From: a virus
IMG/VR virus record: IMGVR_UViG_3300035430_000194
Span: 1 to 24,782 of that record
Length of the DNA stretch: 24,782 nt
Reading direction: 5' to 3' (one strand)
The notes beneath the pieces were generated by a model. The model saw nothing but the letters and a program-made list of their open reading frames with translations. It was not told the origin of the DNA and did no database searches. This document shows positions 1 to 8,015 of this stretch, in pieces. The translations under genes and the position numbers were made by a program. The first letter of the stretch is position 1. Each line of letters begins with the position of its first letter.

Positions 1-2
1 GT

Positions 3-1979
3 ACGAGTAGTAAATTCAAGACAAGAATGTTTGGCCTAACTCAGGATGAAGAAGGGCTAAACAAGTTAGTTCGCGCTATCTACGGTGAAGCGGTAGACGA
101 TCCTGAGATTGAGAAGTTTGCCAAACAGTGGCTCGACCTAACCGATGAGATACGTGCAGACTTTAATGCGCGTGGCGGCTCTATCTCTAAGAATGAGCGG
201 TGGTTTATGCCACAAAAGCATGACGGCGTAGCCATTGAGAAGCTAGGGCGCGAGACTTGGAAAGAGGAAATCAAGCCCCTGCTAGATCGTCAGTTTATGC
301 TAGACGATACGGGCAAGCCGTTAGGTGATGCCGAATATGACGAGATGCTTGATTATGTTTATGAAACCATTACCACTGGTGGACTAAACAAAGTTAAGGA
401 AATGACCGTACCCAGAATGGGTAAGAAGCTAGCTAGGAAAGGTAGCGAGCGGCGCGTTCTGTATTTTAAAGATGCTGAATCTTGGATTGCCTACCAGAAT
501 AAATTCGGTAAAGGCGATGTCTTCACAACTTTAACAGACCATCTTAATGCATTTGCTAATGACGTAGCGTTGATGGAAAGGTTTGGCCCAAGCCCAGAGA
601 CTACCTACCAAGCATTACGCGCTATGGTTGATCGTGAGGCTAGATTGACTGGCCCACAAAAGGCAATGTCTGACGCTATTTTTAACGTGGTATCTGGCAA
701 GTTAAACCAAGGTGAATTGACTGGCCTAGCTGACTTTATGCAGACCACTAGAAACCTGTTAACTGCTGCCACATTAGGTAAGGCGTTTTTATCTGCAATA
801 TCTGACGTAGGCTTTCAGGCGATTACCGCTAAGTTTAACAACATCCCTGCGTACAAGGTGATAAGCAGACAGCTAAGTTTGCTAAATCCTACGAATGAAG
901 CAGATAGAATCTTTGCTACTAAGATTGGGTTGATCTCTGAGGCCGTGAATCGCGCTGCGGCGGCGAATAGATACTCTGATATCTACGGCACTGGTAAAAG
1001 CACAAAGGTCGCTGAATTCGTTATGAGGGCGTCTCTGCTAGAGCCTTGGACGGACATGGGTAGAAAGGCATTTGGTATGGAGTTTTCATCCATGCTGGCT
1101 GAGAACTTCGGTAAGACAGTAGACGAGTTAGACCCTATCTTACAAAACCGATTTGAAGCGTACGGGATTACGGCTGACGATTGGAATGTATTTAGAAAGC
1201 AAAAACCCGTAACGCATAAGAAGGCTAAGTTTGCCGATATGCTGCAAGAGCGTGGTGAGAAGTTTCACCGAATGGTATTGGCTGAGACTGATTACGCAGT
1301 GCCTTCACCTGACGCTAGGGTTAGAGCTATTACCACTGCTGGGCAAGGTAGGGCTACGGTGGCAGGGCAGGGCATTAGAACCATTATGATGCTTAAGTCG
1401 TTCCCTATTACTATCGCTTTGACGCATTTGCATAGGGCGGCGTTCCAGGCTACTGCTGGCCAGAAGCTGCAATACTTAGGCTTGATGATGACCACTACTA
1501 CGGTATTGGGTGCTCTAGCGTTACAGGCTAAAGATATTGCGGCAGGCCGAGAACCAAGACCAATGGACAACAAAGAGTTTTTTGCCGCGGCAATTGCTCA
1601 AGGCGGTGGCATTGGTATCTTTGGTGACTACCTATTCTCTGACGTTAACCGCTTTGGTGGTGGCCCAGTGCAAACTGCATTCGGCCCTACTGGTCAGTTA
1701 GCGGAAGACACATTCAGATTAACCATGGGCAATATCCAAGAAGCTATTAAGGGTGAGGAAACAAACATACTCGGTGAATCCGTTAAGTATGTGGAGCGGT
1801 ATACGCCTGACATATGGCAAACCCATTTATTCAAAAACGCGATGTTTGATCAAATAGAAATGTTGGCTGACCCAGATGCGCAAAGGAAGTATAATCGCAT
1901 GATGAGGAAGCGCCAGCGCGACTATCAACAAGATTATTGGTGGAAACCAGGCGAACCATTACCAGAGGCTCTACAATGA
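3..1979 (+). CDS. C-terminal part of a very large virion (internal/ejection-type) protein, partial at 5' end
   Basis: The reading frame is open from the first bases, with no stop upstream of the first Met at 27, so the true start lies outside the window. What is visible is about 658 codons, mostly polar and helical, with one clear hydrophobic stretch encoded near 1476-1530 (rich in Leu, Met, Thr, Ala) and a Gly-rich patch just after it. The extreme C-terminus is Arg-rich and ends in a WWKPGEPLPE segment. I recognise this style of C-terminus from very large virion-associated proteins of podoviruses, which lie between nozzle and fibre genes and are thought to be ejected or to carry several polyvalent domains. 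No enzymatic motif is visible here. The ATGA overlap with the fibre gene at 1976 indicates coupled late translation. The family call is inference; coding status is secure. Confidence 0.7.
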   Translation, partial: TSSKFKTRMFGLTQDEEGLNKLVRAIYGEAVDDPEIEKFAKQWLDLTDEIRADFNARGGSISKNERWFMPQKHDGVAIEKLGRETWKEEIKPLLDRQFMLDDTGKPLGDAEYDEMLDYVYETITTGGLNKVKEMTVPRMGKKLARKGSERRVLYFKDAESWIAYQNKFGKGDVFTTLTDHLNAFANDVALMERFGPSPETTYQALRAMVDREARLTGPQKAMSDAIFNVVSGKLNQGELTGLADFMQTTRNLLTAATLGKAFLSAISDVGFQAITAKFNNIPAYKVISRQLSLLNPTNEADRIFATKIGLISEAVNRAAAANRYSDIYGTGKSTKVAEFVMRASLLEPWTDMGRKAFGMEFSSMLAENFGKTVDELDPILQNRFEAYGITADDWNVFRKQKPVTHKKAKFADMLQERGEKFHRMVLAETDYAVPSPDARVRAITTAGQGRATVAGQGIRTIMMLKSFPITIALTHLHRAAFQATAGQKLQYLGLMMTTTTVLGALALQAKDIAAGREPRPMDNKEFFAAAIAQGGGIGIFGDYLFSDVNRFGGGPVQTAFGPTGQLAEDTFRLTMGNIQEAIKGEETNILGESVKYVERYTPDIWQTHLFKNAMFDQIEMLADPDAQRKYNRMMRKRQRDYQQDYWWKPGEPLPEALQ

Positions 1980-4645
1980 CAGTATCCAGCACAACAAGCC
2001 GTAACCAGTACACTGCAACCAGTGGGCAGACTGTATTCCCATACACGTTTGAACTTTTCGATAAGGATGATGTCGCTGTATTACAGAACGGCACACTCTT
2101 ATCTGAGGGTACAAACTATACCGTATCGGGCGTGGGTAATAACTCAGGCGGCAATATCACATTAGTGGTAGGTGCTACGGCTGGTGATGTCCTCACTATC
2201 TACCGCGATATGGCGTATCAACGTTTAACCGATTATCAAAACTCAGGTGACTTCTTAGCCCAAGAAGTGAACGATGACTTTGATAGATTGTGGCTAGCTG
2301 TACAGCAGAATGAACAGGGTACAGATCGAGCCATTGTTAAGCCGATTACTGACGCATCGTCTATTGATATGACTTTGCCTAGTGCTGCTGATCGTGCCAA
2401 CTCTTATCTAACGTTTGACGCTACTGGTGCGCCAAGTGTTGTGGCTGCTGGTGATCCTAGCGCCCCTGATGCGATTACACGCCAAGACTTTACTGGCGAT
2501 GGCTCTACGGTTATCTACACTCTAGCAAGCGCCCCAGGTGCTGCTGGCGCTGGTGTAATGATCTTTATTGACGGCATTCAACAAGACAAAGACAGCTACA
2601 CAATTACGGGTACGACTCTGACATTCTCAGAAGCACCCCCATTAAACTCGAACATTAACCTAGTCCAGCTTAAGGCGACCAGTATCGGTGAAGCAGACTC
2701 TGCCTCGGTAACCTATATTCCTGCGGGCACTGGTGCTGTACAGACTTCGGTACAGAGTAAGTTAAGAGAGACTGTATCAGTTCGCGACTTTGGCGCTGTA
2801 GGTGATGGCGTAACGGATGACACTGCGGCTATTCAGGCGGCTTTGGATAGTGGCCTTAAAAATATTATATTCCCAGCCGCTACTTATAAAATAAACAGTG
2901 CTGTAAATATCCCACAAACAGATAATTTGACTCTGGATTTAATGGGATCAACCATTGAAATAAACGGCGGTTATTCGGCCTTTCAGTATGTAGATGCAGG
3001 ATCAACCAGTATCAATATCACATCCAATGATATAGTTCGCGGTAGGAATTATTTTATTTGCAACTCATCTTCCGATGCATCTAATTTTTCTGCTGGTGAT
3101 TTAATTTTAATTAAGACAACTACATTATGGTATCAAGACGATAGAGGCTCAACATATAAAGGAGAGCTGCAACTTGTTGAGCGTGTTAGCGGCTCTACTG
3201 TTTTTATTCAGGGCGAAATGTATGATGTTTATGATACCGCCACAGATACAATTAGTGTTCAAAAATTAAACTCAATAAACAATTTCTGTTTAAAAAATGG
3301 AACTATTTATAACAACCGAACATCCGCACAAAATGGTGGATTAAATCTTTATAGCCTTATAAATCCAATTATTGACAATCTTGTTATTGATAACCATTCG
3401 ATAATAGGTTTGCAATTAAAGCAGTGTTATTCAGGCATTGTTCAAAATTGCAAAATTACTAGAAGCAATGATGCGGGTACAGGTTATGGCATTGAATTGT
3501 CTAACTGCACCAATACGAAAGTTTACATGAGTTATTTTAATAACTGTCGACGCGGGGTTGATTTGTCTGGTATTTATCCTAGCCATGTGTGTGAAGTTAT
3601 TGGCAATACTGCTGAGGGAAGCGGTGTGGATACAACTGGCGCAGTAATGACCAGCAACTCTGGCCAATCTGGATTTGGTTCACATGCTCAATCTGTTGGT
3701 GGAGTATTTAAAGATAACAAGATTATCAACTGTCGTTATGGATTTAACTCTCGTGGATTTGATGAGCTTATTCAAAACAACCTGATGTATGGCCGTGGAG
3801 AGTATTTTGTAGCATCGACATTTGGTAGCAATTTAACCGTTGATGGCAATGTTTATTTTTCTACAGAATTAGAACAGGCCACCACTGGTAGTGACGACTC
3901 ACAAAATAGACTCCGCAGTTTTTTCCTTAGATACATGAAAGATGGAATGGGGTCAATTTCTATTACAAATAATATTGCTGATAAAACTGAGCAAGCATTT
4001 GTTACGCTTTACAATTCAAACACTGCTGGTGATCCATTTGATCGAATTGATATAAGTGGAAATACGGCAAAATTTATTGCTGGATCAGGAATTAGTGGAA
4101 CAAACGAAGTATTCTTTGTTGAGAACTACGATACGTCAAAATCTTTTGAATTAAGAAATTGCAGGTTTATCAATAACCAGGTTGGTCGAGTTTCCTCGAC
4201 AAGCGCATATTTAATGTTCTCAACTGGGATTGATATTAATATTAATAGAACAACTTCGTGTATTGTTGAGGGACTTCCTTTATCAAACTCAACTATAGAG
4301 GTTTATTCTGGTGGTGGAACTTTGTCGTCAATAACAAGTAATTTGTTTGCTGACATTTTAAATGGCAGAACGCATATATATGGTTATCTTAAATTTACTC
4401 TATCTGGCGGCCCATCTCTAACTAGAATAAACAATCTTCCTGATATGGTTGAAGGCGAAAGATTTAGAACACCTATTATTACAGATAGCACTTTATTTTA
4501 TGGCGGCTATAGTGGAACGACTACTGCCGAACAAGAGCTTAGATTGTCAGATAATGTTGGTGTAATTTCTGGAACCATACCAGATGGAACCTATCAGATT
4601 GGTGTTGATTATTCATTTAGAAACGTTGTAAACGGCTATTACTAA
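1976..4645 (+). CDS. Tail fibre/tailspike with T7 gp17-like anchor and pectate-lyase-like beta-helix
   Basis: This 889-residue protein starts at the ATG inside the ATGA overlap at 1976; an earlier in-frame ATG at 1937 lies well inside the preceding gene. Residues 1 to about 115 (SRNQYTATSGQTVFPYTF onward, then a LTDYQNSGDF segment) match the anchor domain that attaches T7-type fibres to the tail. A second short beta-domain (residues about 165-235) follows. Then comes the YIPAGTGAVQTSVQSKLRE linker and the DFGAVGDGVTDD cap that opens a right-handed beta-helix of the pectate_lyase_3 type. The remaining 600 or so residues are rich in Asn, Ser, Gly and Ile, as expected for stacked coils, and should carry receptor binding or depolymerase activity. 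Base composition turns clearly AT-rich right after the cap (about 2855 onward), suggesting the distal part was exchanged. Substrate cannot be read from sequence. Confidence 0.9.
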   Translation: MTVSSTTSRNQYTATSGQTVFPYTFELFDKDDVAVLQNGTLLSEGTNYTVSGVGNNSGGNITLVVGATAGDVLTIYRDMAYQRLTDYQNSGDFLAQEVNDDFDRLWLAVQQNEQGTDRAIVKPITDASSIDMTLPSAADRANSYLTFDATGAPSVVAAGDPSAPDAITRQDFTGDGSTVIYTLASAPGAAGAGVMIFIDGIQQDKDSYTITGTTLTFSEAPPLNSNINLVQLKATSIGEADSASVTYIPAGTGAVQTSVQSKLRETVSVRDFGAVGDGVTDDTAAIQAALDSGLKNIIFPAATYKINSAVNIPQTDNLTLDLMGSTIEINGGYSAFQYVDAGSTSINITSNDIVRGRNYFICNSSSDASNFSAGDLILIKTTTLWYQDDRGSTYKGELQLVERVSGSTVFIQGEMYDVYDTATDTISVQKLNSINNFCLKNGTIYNNRTSAQNGGLNLYSLINPIIDNLVIDNHSIIGLQLKQCYSGIVQNCKITRSNDAGTGYGIELSNCTNTKVYMSYFNNCRRGVDLSGIYPSHVCEVIGNTAEGSGVDTTGAVMTSNSGQSGFGSHAQSVGGVFKDNKIINCRYGFNSRGFDELIQNNLMYGRGEYFVASTFGSNLTVDGNVYFSTELEQATTGSDDSQNRLRSFFLRYMKDGMGSISITNNIADKTEQAFVTLYNSNTAGDPFDRIDISGNTAKFIAGSGISGTNEVFFVENYDTSKSFELRNCRFINNQVGRVSSTSAYLMFSTGIDININRTTSCIVEGLPLSNSTIEVYSGGGTLSSITSNLFADILNGRTHIYGYLKFTLSGGPSLTRINNLPDMVEGERFRTPIITDSTLFYGGYSGTTTAEQELRLSDNVGVISGTIPDGTYQIGVDYSFRNVVNGYY
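2786..2854 (+). repeat. Beta-helix cap coding segment, paralogous to 5082-5150
   Basis: This 69-base stretch encodes the same 23 residues (starting DFGAVGDGVTDD) as 5082-5150 in the second spike gene. By eye the two copies differ at nine positions, all third-codon and all synonymous. Similarity ends abruptly on the 3' side, where both genes become AT-rich and unrelated. The segment could serve as a recombination joint for swapping distal spike domains. Confidence 0.85.
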
Positions 4646-5025
4646 TGACCCTAAAAGACTTCACAGAAAAATTCGTCTACAAATACGATCCATCGTATGA
4701 CCAGTGGCGTATTCTCCCTGCTGATGATCTCAGTGGGGATTGTGAGGACTTTAGCCTTTCCGTCCTATACTACGTTATCTGCAATGAGTCTTTATTAGCC
4801 TTCTGGTATCAACTTATTTTTGGTAAGGCTAAAATACATTATGTTGATAACAATGGTGGTCACGCTGTTCTACAATGGGACGGTAACTACATAGACAATT
4901 GGACGAAAGACTGGGTAACTAAAGAGCACATGGAATCACTAGGCCATGTGTTTCACAAGCGAGATTATTTATTTTACCAAGTAGCATTAAAGATGCTGTA
5001 CACAAAGATTAGAGGGATATTCTGA
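4645..5025 (+). CDS. Transglutaminase-like (BTLCP-type) cysteine peptidase-like protein
   Basis: This 126-residue protein is set between two spike genes with TAATG (4643-4647) and TGATG (5023-5027) overlaps. It contains GDCEDFS with Cys33, GGHAVL with His73, and YIDNW with Asp84/Asn85. That is the order and spacing of the Cys-His-Asp triad in bacterial transglutaminase-like cysteine proteinases. A hydrophobic patch at residues 50-60 (LLAFWYQLIFG) separates the Cys and His parts. There is no signal peptide. Seen: the three motifs and the genomic position. Known: this fold cleaves peptide or isopeptide bonds in other members. Inferred: it may mature or trim a spike, act on cell-wall peptide or capsule during entry, or be a catalytically retained structural fold. 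The target is unknown. Confidence 0.7.
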   Translation: MTLKDFTEKFVYKYDPSYDQWRILPADDLSGDCEDFSLSVLYYVICNESLLAFWYQLIFGKAKIHYVDNNGGHAVLQWDGNYIDNWTKDWVTKEHMESLGHVFHKRDYLFYQVALKMLYTKIRGIF

Positions 5026-6389
5026 TGGCATTAACGAAAGCGCATAACCGTATGATTGAAGGTGCGGCAGTTAACGTAAAGGACTTTGGTGCTGTTGGAG
5101 ATGGCGTAACGGATGATACTGCTGCAATACAGGCTGCTTTGGATAGTGGTGCTGGAATAGTAAAAATTCCTTCTGGCACTTATTTAACTGGTGCTTTATC
5201 AATAAGCAATGGGTTAAATCCAACAATTGCGGGAGATGGCCCAAAAAATACTGTATTAAAAGCAAGTGGAAATATATCAGCTTTACTTTCATTTGATTGT
5301 GAAAGCCATGCCTTATCAGCGTTTGGTGGTGGCGCTTTAGGTTTAAGTATCAACATGAATGGTTATACTGGAACAGCAATTAATATTGTTGGGTGGAAGG
5401 GTGCGCTATTCGATTCTTTAAACATAACGGTGACTAATGGGCAGGCGATTCGTATTACCCAAGCGGACACAACTGTATCGGATAACAGAGAGCCAATATT
5501 AAATCAATTCAAAAGAGTTAGTGCTTCTACCGCATCTGGCGTTTGTGTTTTATTACGTGCTAGAGATGTTTCAAATGGCGCTCCTCAAGTTGCAAATATT
5601 TCATTTGATACTTGTCAATTTAGTTCTGATGATGCAAGCGTGGTTAAATTTCAACTTGATTCAACATCTATCACAACCCCTGCAATTCAACGTATAACAT
5701 TTATATCATGCAATGCGTTTATAAAAGCCAATGATAAAACAGGGTATTACTTTGAATGCCTAGATTCTGATGGAGTTATAGGTAATATTTCTTTTAATGG
5801 CTGTCACGCTGAAGCATCGCCAACAACATCACCAACTGGAACATTCGGCCTTTATTTCTCAAACGTTACTGGCGGCACTATTTCTGCAATAAATTACAAC
5901 GGTGAGCTTGCTACTGCGACTCGATACGCAAAATCAACCAATGGAACATTTAACGCAATAACAGTAACAACAACGAAAGAAGCAAAAGCCTTTACGATGG
6001 TAGGCGAGGCTTTAATTGAAGAGCTTACTAATAATCCATCGTCTTTGATTATGCGAGCTGGTGATTCCATTGATCAAAATGTTGAGATTGATTTAAGAGA
6101 TAAAAGCGGTATCACAAAATGGACTGCTGGCAAAAGAGCAAATGGTAATTTTGAAATTAGAGATGGCTCTGGAAATATAAGAGTTCAAATTTTATCTACT
6201 GGATTAGTTTCTGTTTATGGTAATGCAGGAAATAAGTTAGCTGATTTTTATAACAGCGGGCTTGTGCAGATTACCAATGATTTTACTGTACAAGGTACGG
6301 CTGTAAAATTCACAAACCTTCCAACATCTAGCTCTGGATTACCTGCTGGGTCGGTATGGAATAACTCTGGTGTTTTGAACATTACCTAA
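5025..6389 (+). CDS. Second beta-helix tailspike (pectate-lyase-like), without T7-type anchor
   Basis: This 454-residue protein begins with only about 18 residues before the DFGAVGDGVTDD cap and beta-helix, so it lacks the T7 gp17-like anchor of the first spike. The middle is Asn/Ser/Thr/Gly-rich beta-solenoid. The C-terminal 130 residues change character and end in a TNLPTSSSGLPAGSVWNNSG hairpin of the sort found at the ends of many marine phage fibres, probably a trimer tip. Without its own anchor it probably docks on the first spike or the nozzle through its short N-terminus, as in branched two-spike systems. It shares the cap with the first spike but not the distal sequence. It may bind or degrade a second surface glycan; the substrate is not identifiable. 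Confidence 0.88.
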   Translation: MALTKAHNRMIEGAAVNVKDFGAVGDGVTDDTAAIQAALDSGAGIVKIPSGTYLTGALSISNGLNPTIAGDGPKNTVLKASGNISALLSFDCESHALSAFGGGALGLSINMNGYTGTAINIVGWKGALFDSLNITVTNGQAIRITQADTTVSDNREPILNQFKRVSASTASGVCVLLRARDVSNGAPQVANISFDTCQFSSDDASVVKFQLDSTSITTPAIQRITFISCNAFIKANDKTGYYFECLDSDGVIGNISFNGCHAEASPTTSPTGTFGLYFSNVTGGTISAINYNGELATATRYAKSTNGTFNAITVTTTKEAKAFTMVGEALIEELTNNPSSLIMRAGDSIDQNVEIDLRDKSGITKWTAGKRANGNFEIRDGSGNIRVQILSTGLVSVYGNAGNKLADFYNSGLVQITNDFTVQGTAVKFTNLPTSSSGLPAGSVWNNSGVLNIT

Positions 6390-6396
6390 GGTAGCT

Positions 6397-6675
6397 ATGT
6401 CTAAATCACTACTAAAACGTATCGGAGTGTCTGGGTATAATTCCCCCAAGCGCACCCCTAATCACCCTACAAAATCTCATGTTGTTGTAGCGAAAGAAGG
6501 TGATAAAATTAAAACCATACGTTTTGGTCAACAAGGCGTAAGTGGTTCACCTAAAAGAGAAGGTGAGAGTGATGCGGCCAGAAAGAGGCGCGAGTCTTTT
6601 AAGGCTAGGCACGCAAAGAACATAGCCAAGGGTAAGATGTCTGCGGCATTTTGGTCGGCCAAGGAAAAATGGTAA
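6397..6675 (+). CDS. Small basic phage protein, KARHAKNIAKGKMSAAFW family
   Basis: This 92-residue, strongly basic protein starts seven bases after the second spike, with an AAGG site five bases before the ATG. The C-terminal half (ESFKARHAKNIAKGKMSAAF onward) resembles a small protein that recurs in marine phages, usually near tail or lysis genes and without assigned function. Lys/Arg content suggests nucleic-acid or DNA-packaged association, but no catalytic motif is visible. The gene overlaps the next by TAATG at 6673-6677. The family resemblance is from memory and the function is unknown. Confidence 0.75.
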   Translation: MSKSLLKRIGVSGYNSPKRTPNHPTKSHVVVAKEGDKIKTIRFGQQGVSGSPKREGESDAARKRRESFKARHAKNIAKGKMSAAFWSAKEKW

Positions 6676-6827
6676 TGAGAAAGCCAAAGAAAGGGTTGTA
6701 CTACAACATCATGAAGAAGCGCGAGCGCATAGCTGGTGGCTCTGGTGAACGTATGCGTAAGCCAGGCACAAAGGGCGCACCAACTGCCGCTGATTTTAAA
6801 GCTGCCGCTAAGACGGCTAAGAGGTAA
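6675..6827 (+). CDS. Small basic phage protein (50 aa)
   Basis: This 50-residue protein starts within the TAATG overlap at 6673-6677. It begins MRKPKKGLYYNIMKKRERI, continues with a Gly/Ser turn, then RMRKPGTKGAPTAADFKAAA and a Lys-rich end. This pattern (a GLY-N-I start, R.KPG.KGAPTA in the middle) is a very common tiny protein in podoviruses and cyanophages, generally placed beside fibre or lysis genes. Function is unknown. It is highly positively charged and has no hydrophobic segment. The short intact frame, the coupling and the recognisable pattern make it a confident gene. Confidence 0.75.
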   Translation: MRKPKKGLYYNIMKKRERIAGGSGERMRKPGTKGAPTAADFKAAAKTAKR

Positions 6828-6830
6828 CCC

Positions 6831-7082
6831 GTGGAACAATCCTTTATCAACATGCTTGCTGGCGCTGTCTCGGTCTTATTCGGATGGATACTTAAGACGG
6901 TATGGGACGCAGTTAAAGACTTACAGAAAGCCGATGACGAGCTTGTTGAAAAGGTAAATAAGATTGAGGTCTTGGTTGCTGGTGAATACGTTAAGCGCGA
7001 AGACTTCAAAGCCGATATGGACAGACTGTTTAACAAGCTGGATGCGATAGATAAGAAGCTCGATAGCAAGGCTGATAAGTAA
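6831..7082 (+). CDS. N-anchored coiled-coil protein, possible lysis accessory or inner-membrane spanin-like protein
   Basis: This 83-residue protein starts at a GTG with an AGAGG site six bases upstream. Residues 6-22 (INMLAGAVSVLFGWIL region) form one membrane segment. The rest is a charged heptad-like helix (LQKADDELVEKVNKIEVL, then MDRLFNKLDAIDKKLDSK) predicted as coiled coil. It immediately precedes the holin (TAATG overlap at 7080-7084). The topology of one N-terminal anchor and a coiled-coil body resembles an i-spanin, but it is short for Rz, and no lipobox-bearing partner is visible. A holin partner or regulator is the alternative. Confidence 0.65.
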   Translation: MEQSFINMLAGAVSVLFGWILKTVWDAVKDLQKADDELVEKVNKIEVLVAGEYVKREDFKADMDRLFNKLDAIDKKLDSKADK

Positions 7083-7483
7083 TGGTTCTTGAGATGCTTA
7101 TCAACCCCATCGCCGGGCTATTAGATAAGTTTATCCCTGACGCTGACGAAAAGGCTAGGTTGGCGCATGAGATAGCCACACTAGCAGAGAGGCAAGCCCA
7201 TGAGATTGCTAAGGCTCAGATCGCAGTTAACAACACTGAAGCTGCACATAAGTCACTGTTTGTCGCAGGCTGGCGTCCAGCAACTGGCTGGATATGCGCT
7301 AGTGGTCTCGGTTTTAATTACATCGTTGTCCCTTTGGGCAATTTTTATTTGGCTGTGTCTGGCAATACTATCGTTATTCCAAGCCTAGACTTAAGTGAGA
7401 TGTTGCCTGTATTAATGGGCATGCTTGGCCTTGGTGCGTATCGAACGTATGAGAAGACAAAGAAGGTAGCGAGAGAAAGCTAA
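7082..7483 (+). CDS. Holin of the 3-TM gene-transfer-agent-release type
   Basis: This 133-residue protein has a charged N-terminal helix (residues about 15-55), then the GWRPATGW signature (residues about 66-73) and hydrophobic segments around 72-90, 92-100 and 110-122, ending in a basic tail. This matches the holin family described for gene-transfer-agent release (three TM segments, GWRP motif). It would collect in the inner membrane and open holes for the lysozyme encoded 120 bases downstream. It overlaps the preceding coiled-coil gene by TAATG and the next small gene by TAATG at 7481-7485. A second Met at 7094 is an alternative start. Confidence 0.85.
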   Translation: MVLEMLINPIAGLLDKFIPDADEKARLAHEIATLAERQAHEIAKAQIAVNNTEAAHKSLFVAGWRPATGWICASGLGFNYIVVPLGNFYLAVSGNTIVIPSLDLSEMLPVLMGMLGLGAYRTYEKTKKVARES

Positions 7484-7608
7484 TGCCATTACTCAAGGGT
7501 AAGTCTCAAAAGAAAGTATCCAAGAACATTAAGACGCTATTGTCTGAAGGCTACCCACAAAAGCAAGCGGTAGCTATCGCCATGTCTAAAGCTGGTAAGA
7601 AAAAGTGA
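7483..7608 (+). CDS. Small basic phage protein (41 aa) between holin and lysozyme
   Basis: This 41-residue protein starts in the TAATG overlap with the holin and ends in a GTGA overlap with the lysozyme (7605-7608). It starts MPLLKGKSQKKVSKNIKTLL and ends with PQKQAVAIAMSKAGKKK. It belongs to a very widespread, Lys-rich tiny phage protein family (MPL.KGKS...SKNI....G.PQKQAVAIA), possibly DUF6496; the DUF number is from memory. Function is unknown. Its placement inside the lysis cassette is shared by many phages but does not prove a lysis role. Confidence 0.8.
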   Translation: MPLLKGKSQKKVSKNIKTLLSEGYPQKQAVAIAMSKAGKKK

Positions 7609-8015
7609 AACGCCTAATCGCCATGCTACAAAGGCATGAGGGTCTGCGCCTAAAGCCTTACAAGTGTACCGCTGGCAAGCTCTCTATCGGCTACGGTCGC
7701 AACCTAGATGATATGGGTATTAGCGAAGTTGAGGCGATGGTTATGCTTCGCAATGATATCGAGCAGTGTTATCAAGAGCTAGAAATGTTTTCGTGGTTTT
7801 CTGATCTTGACCAAGTGAGGCAAGAGGCGTTGGTTGATATGCTGTTTAACCTTGGCCTGCCTACATTCCTAGAGTTTAAAAAGACTCTAAAGTTTGTGGC
7901 CGAAGGTAAGTATTCTCAAGCTGCTGAAGAAATGCTCCGCTCCAAGTGGGCTAACCAGGTTGGAGACAGAGCAAAGGAACTAGCATACATGGTGGACACT
8001 GGATGCTATATGTAA
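7605..8015 (+). CDS. GH24 (T4-type) lysozyme / endolysin
   Basis: This 136-residue protein starts at a GTG within the GTGA overlap. It degrades peptidoglycan by cutting MurNAc-GlcNAc bonds. The family motif E-(8)-D/C-(5)-T is present as Glu12 (RHEG), Cys21 and Ser27, followed by IGYGRNLDD. The usual Asp/Thr are therefore Cys and Ser; Cys at the second position is common in phage endolysins, whereas Ser for Thr is less usual. There is no signal peptide or SAR segment, so export through the upstream holin is expected. The last ten bases overlap the stop of the convergent HNH gene. Confidence 0.93.
   Translation: MKRLIAMLQRHEGLRLKPYKCTAGKLSIGYGRNLDDMGISEVEAMVMLRNDIEQCYQELEMFSWFSDLDQVRQEALVDMLFNLGLPTFLEFKKTLKFVAEGKYSQAAEEMLRSKWANQVGDRAKELAYMVDTGCYM

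Noticed and set aside
5071-5292. 73-codon minus-strand frame inside the second spike
   Set aside because: It is antisense to a clear beta-helix coding region, with His/Leu/Gln-rich composition typical of reversed Ala/Asp/Gly codons.
1976-6389. Diversity-generating retroelement acting on the spikes, suggested by BPP-1-like small proteins
   Set aside because: No reverse transcriptase frame, no template/variable repeat pair and no C-lectin-type end are visible; the only shared segment is the conserved cap.
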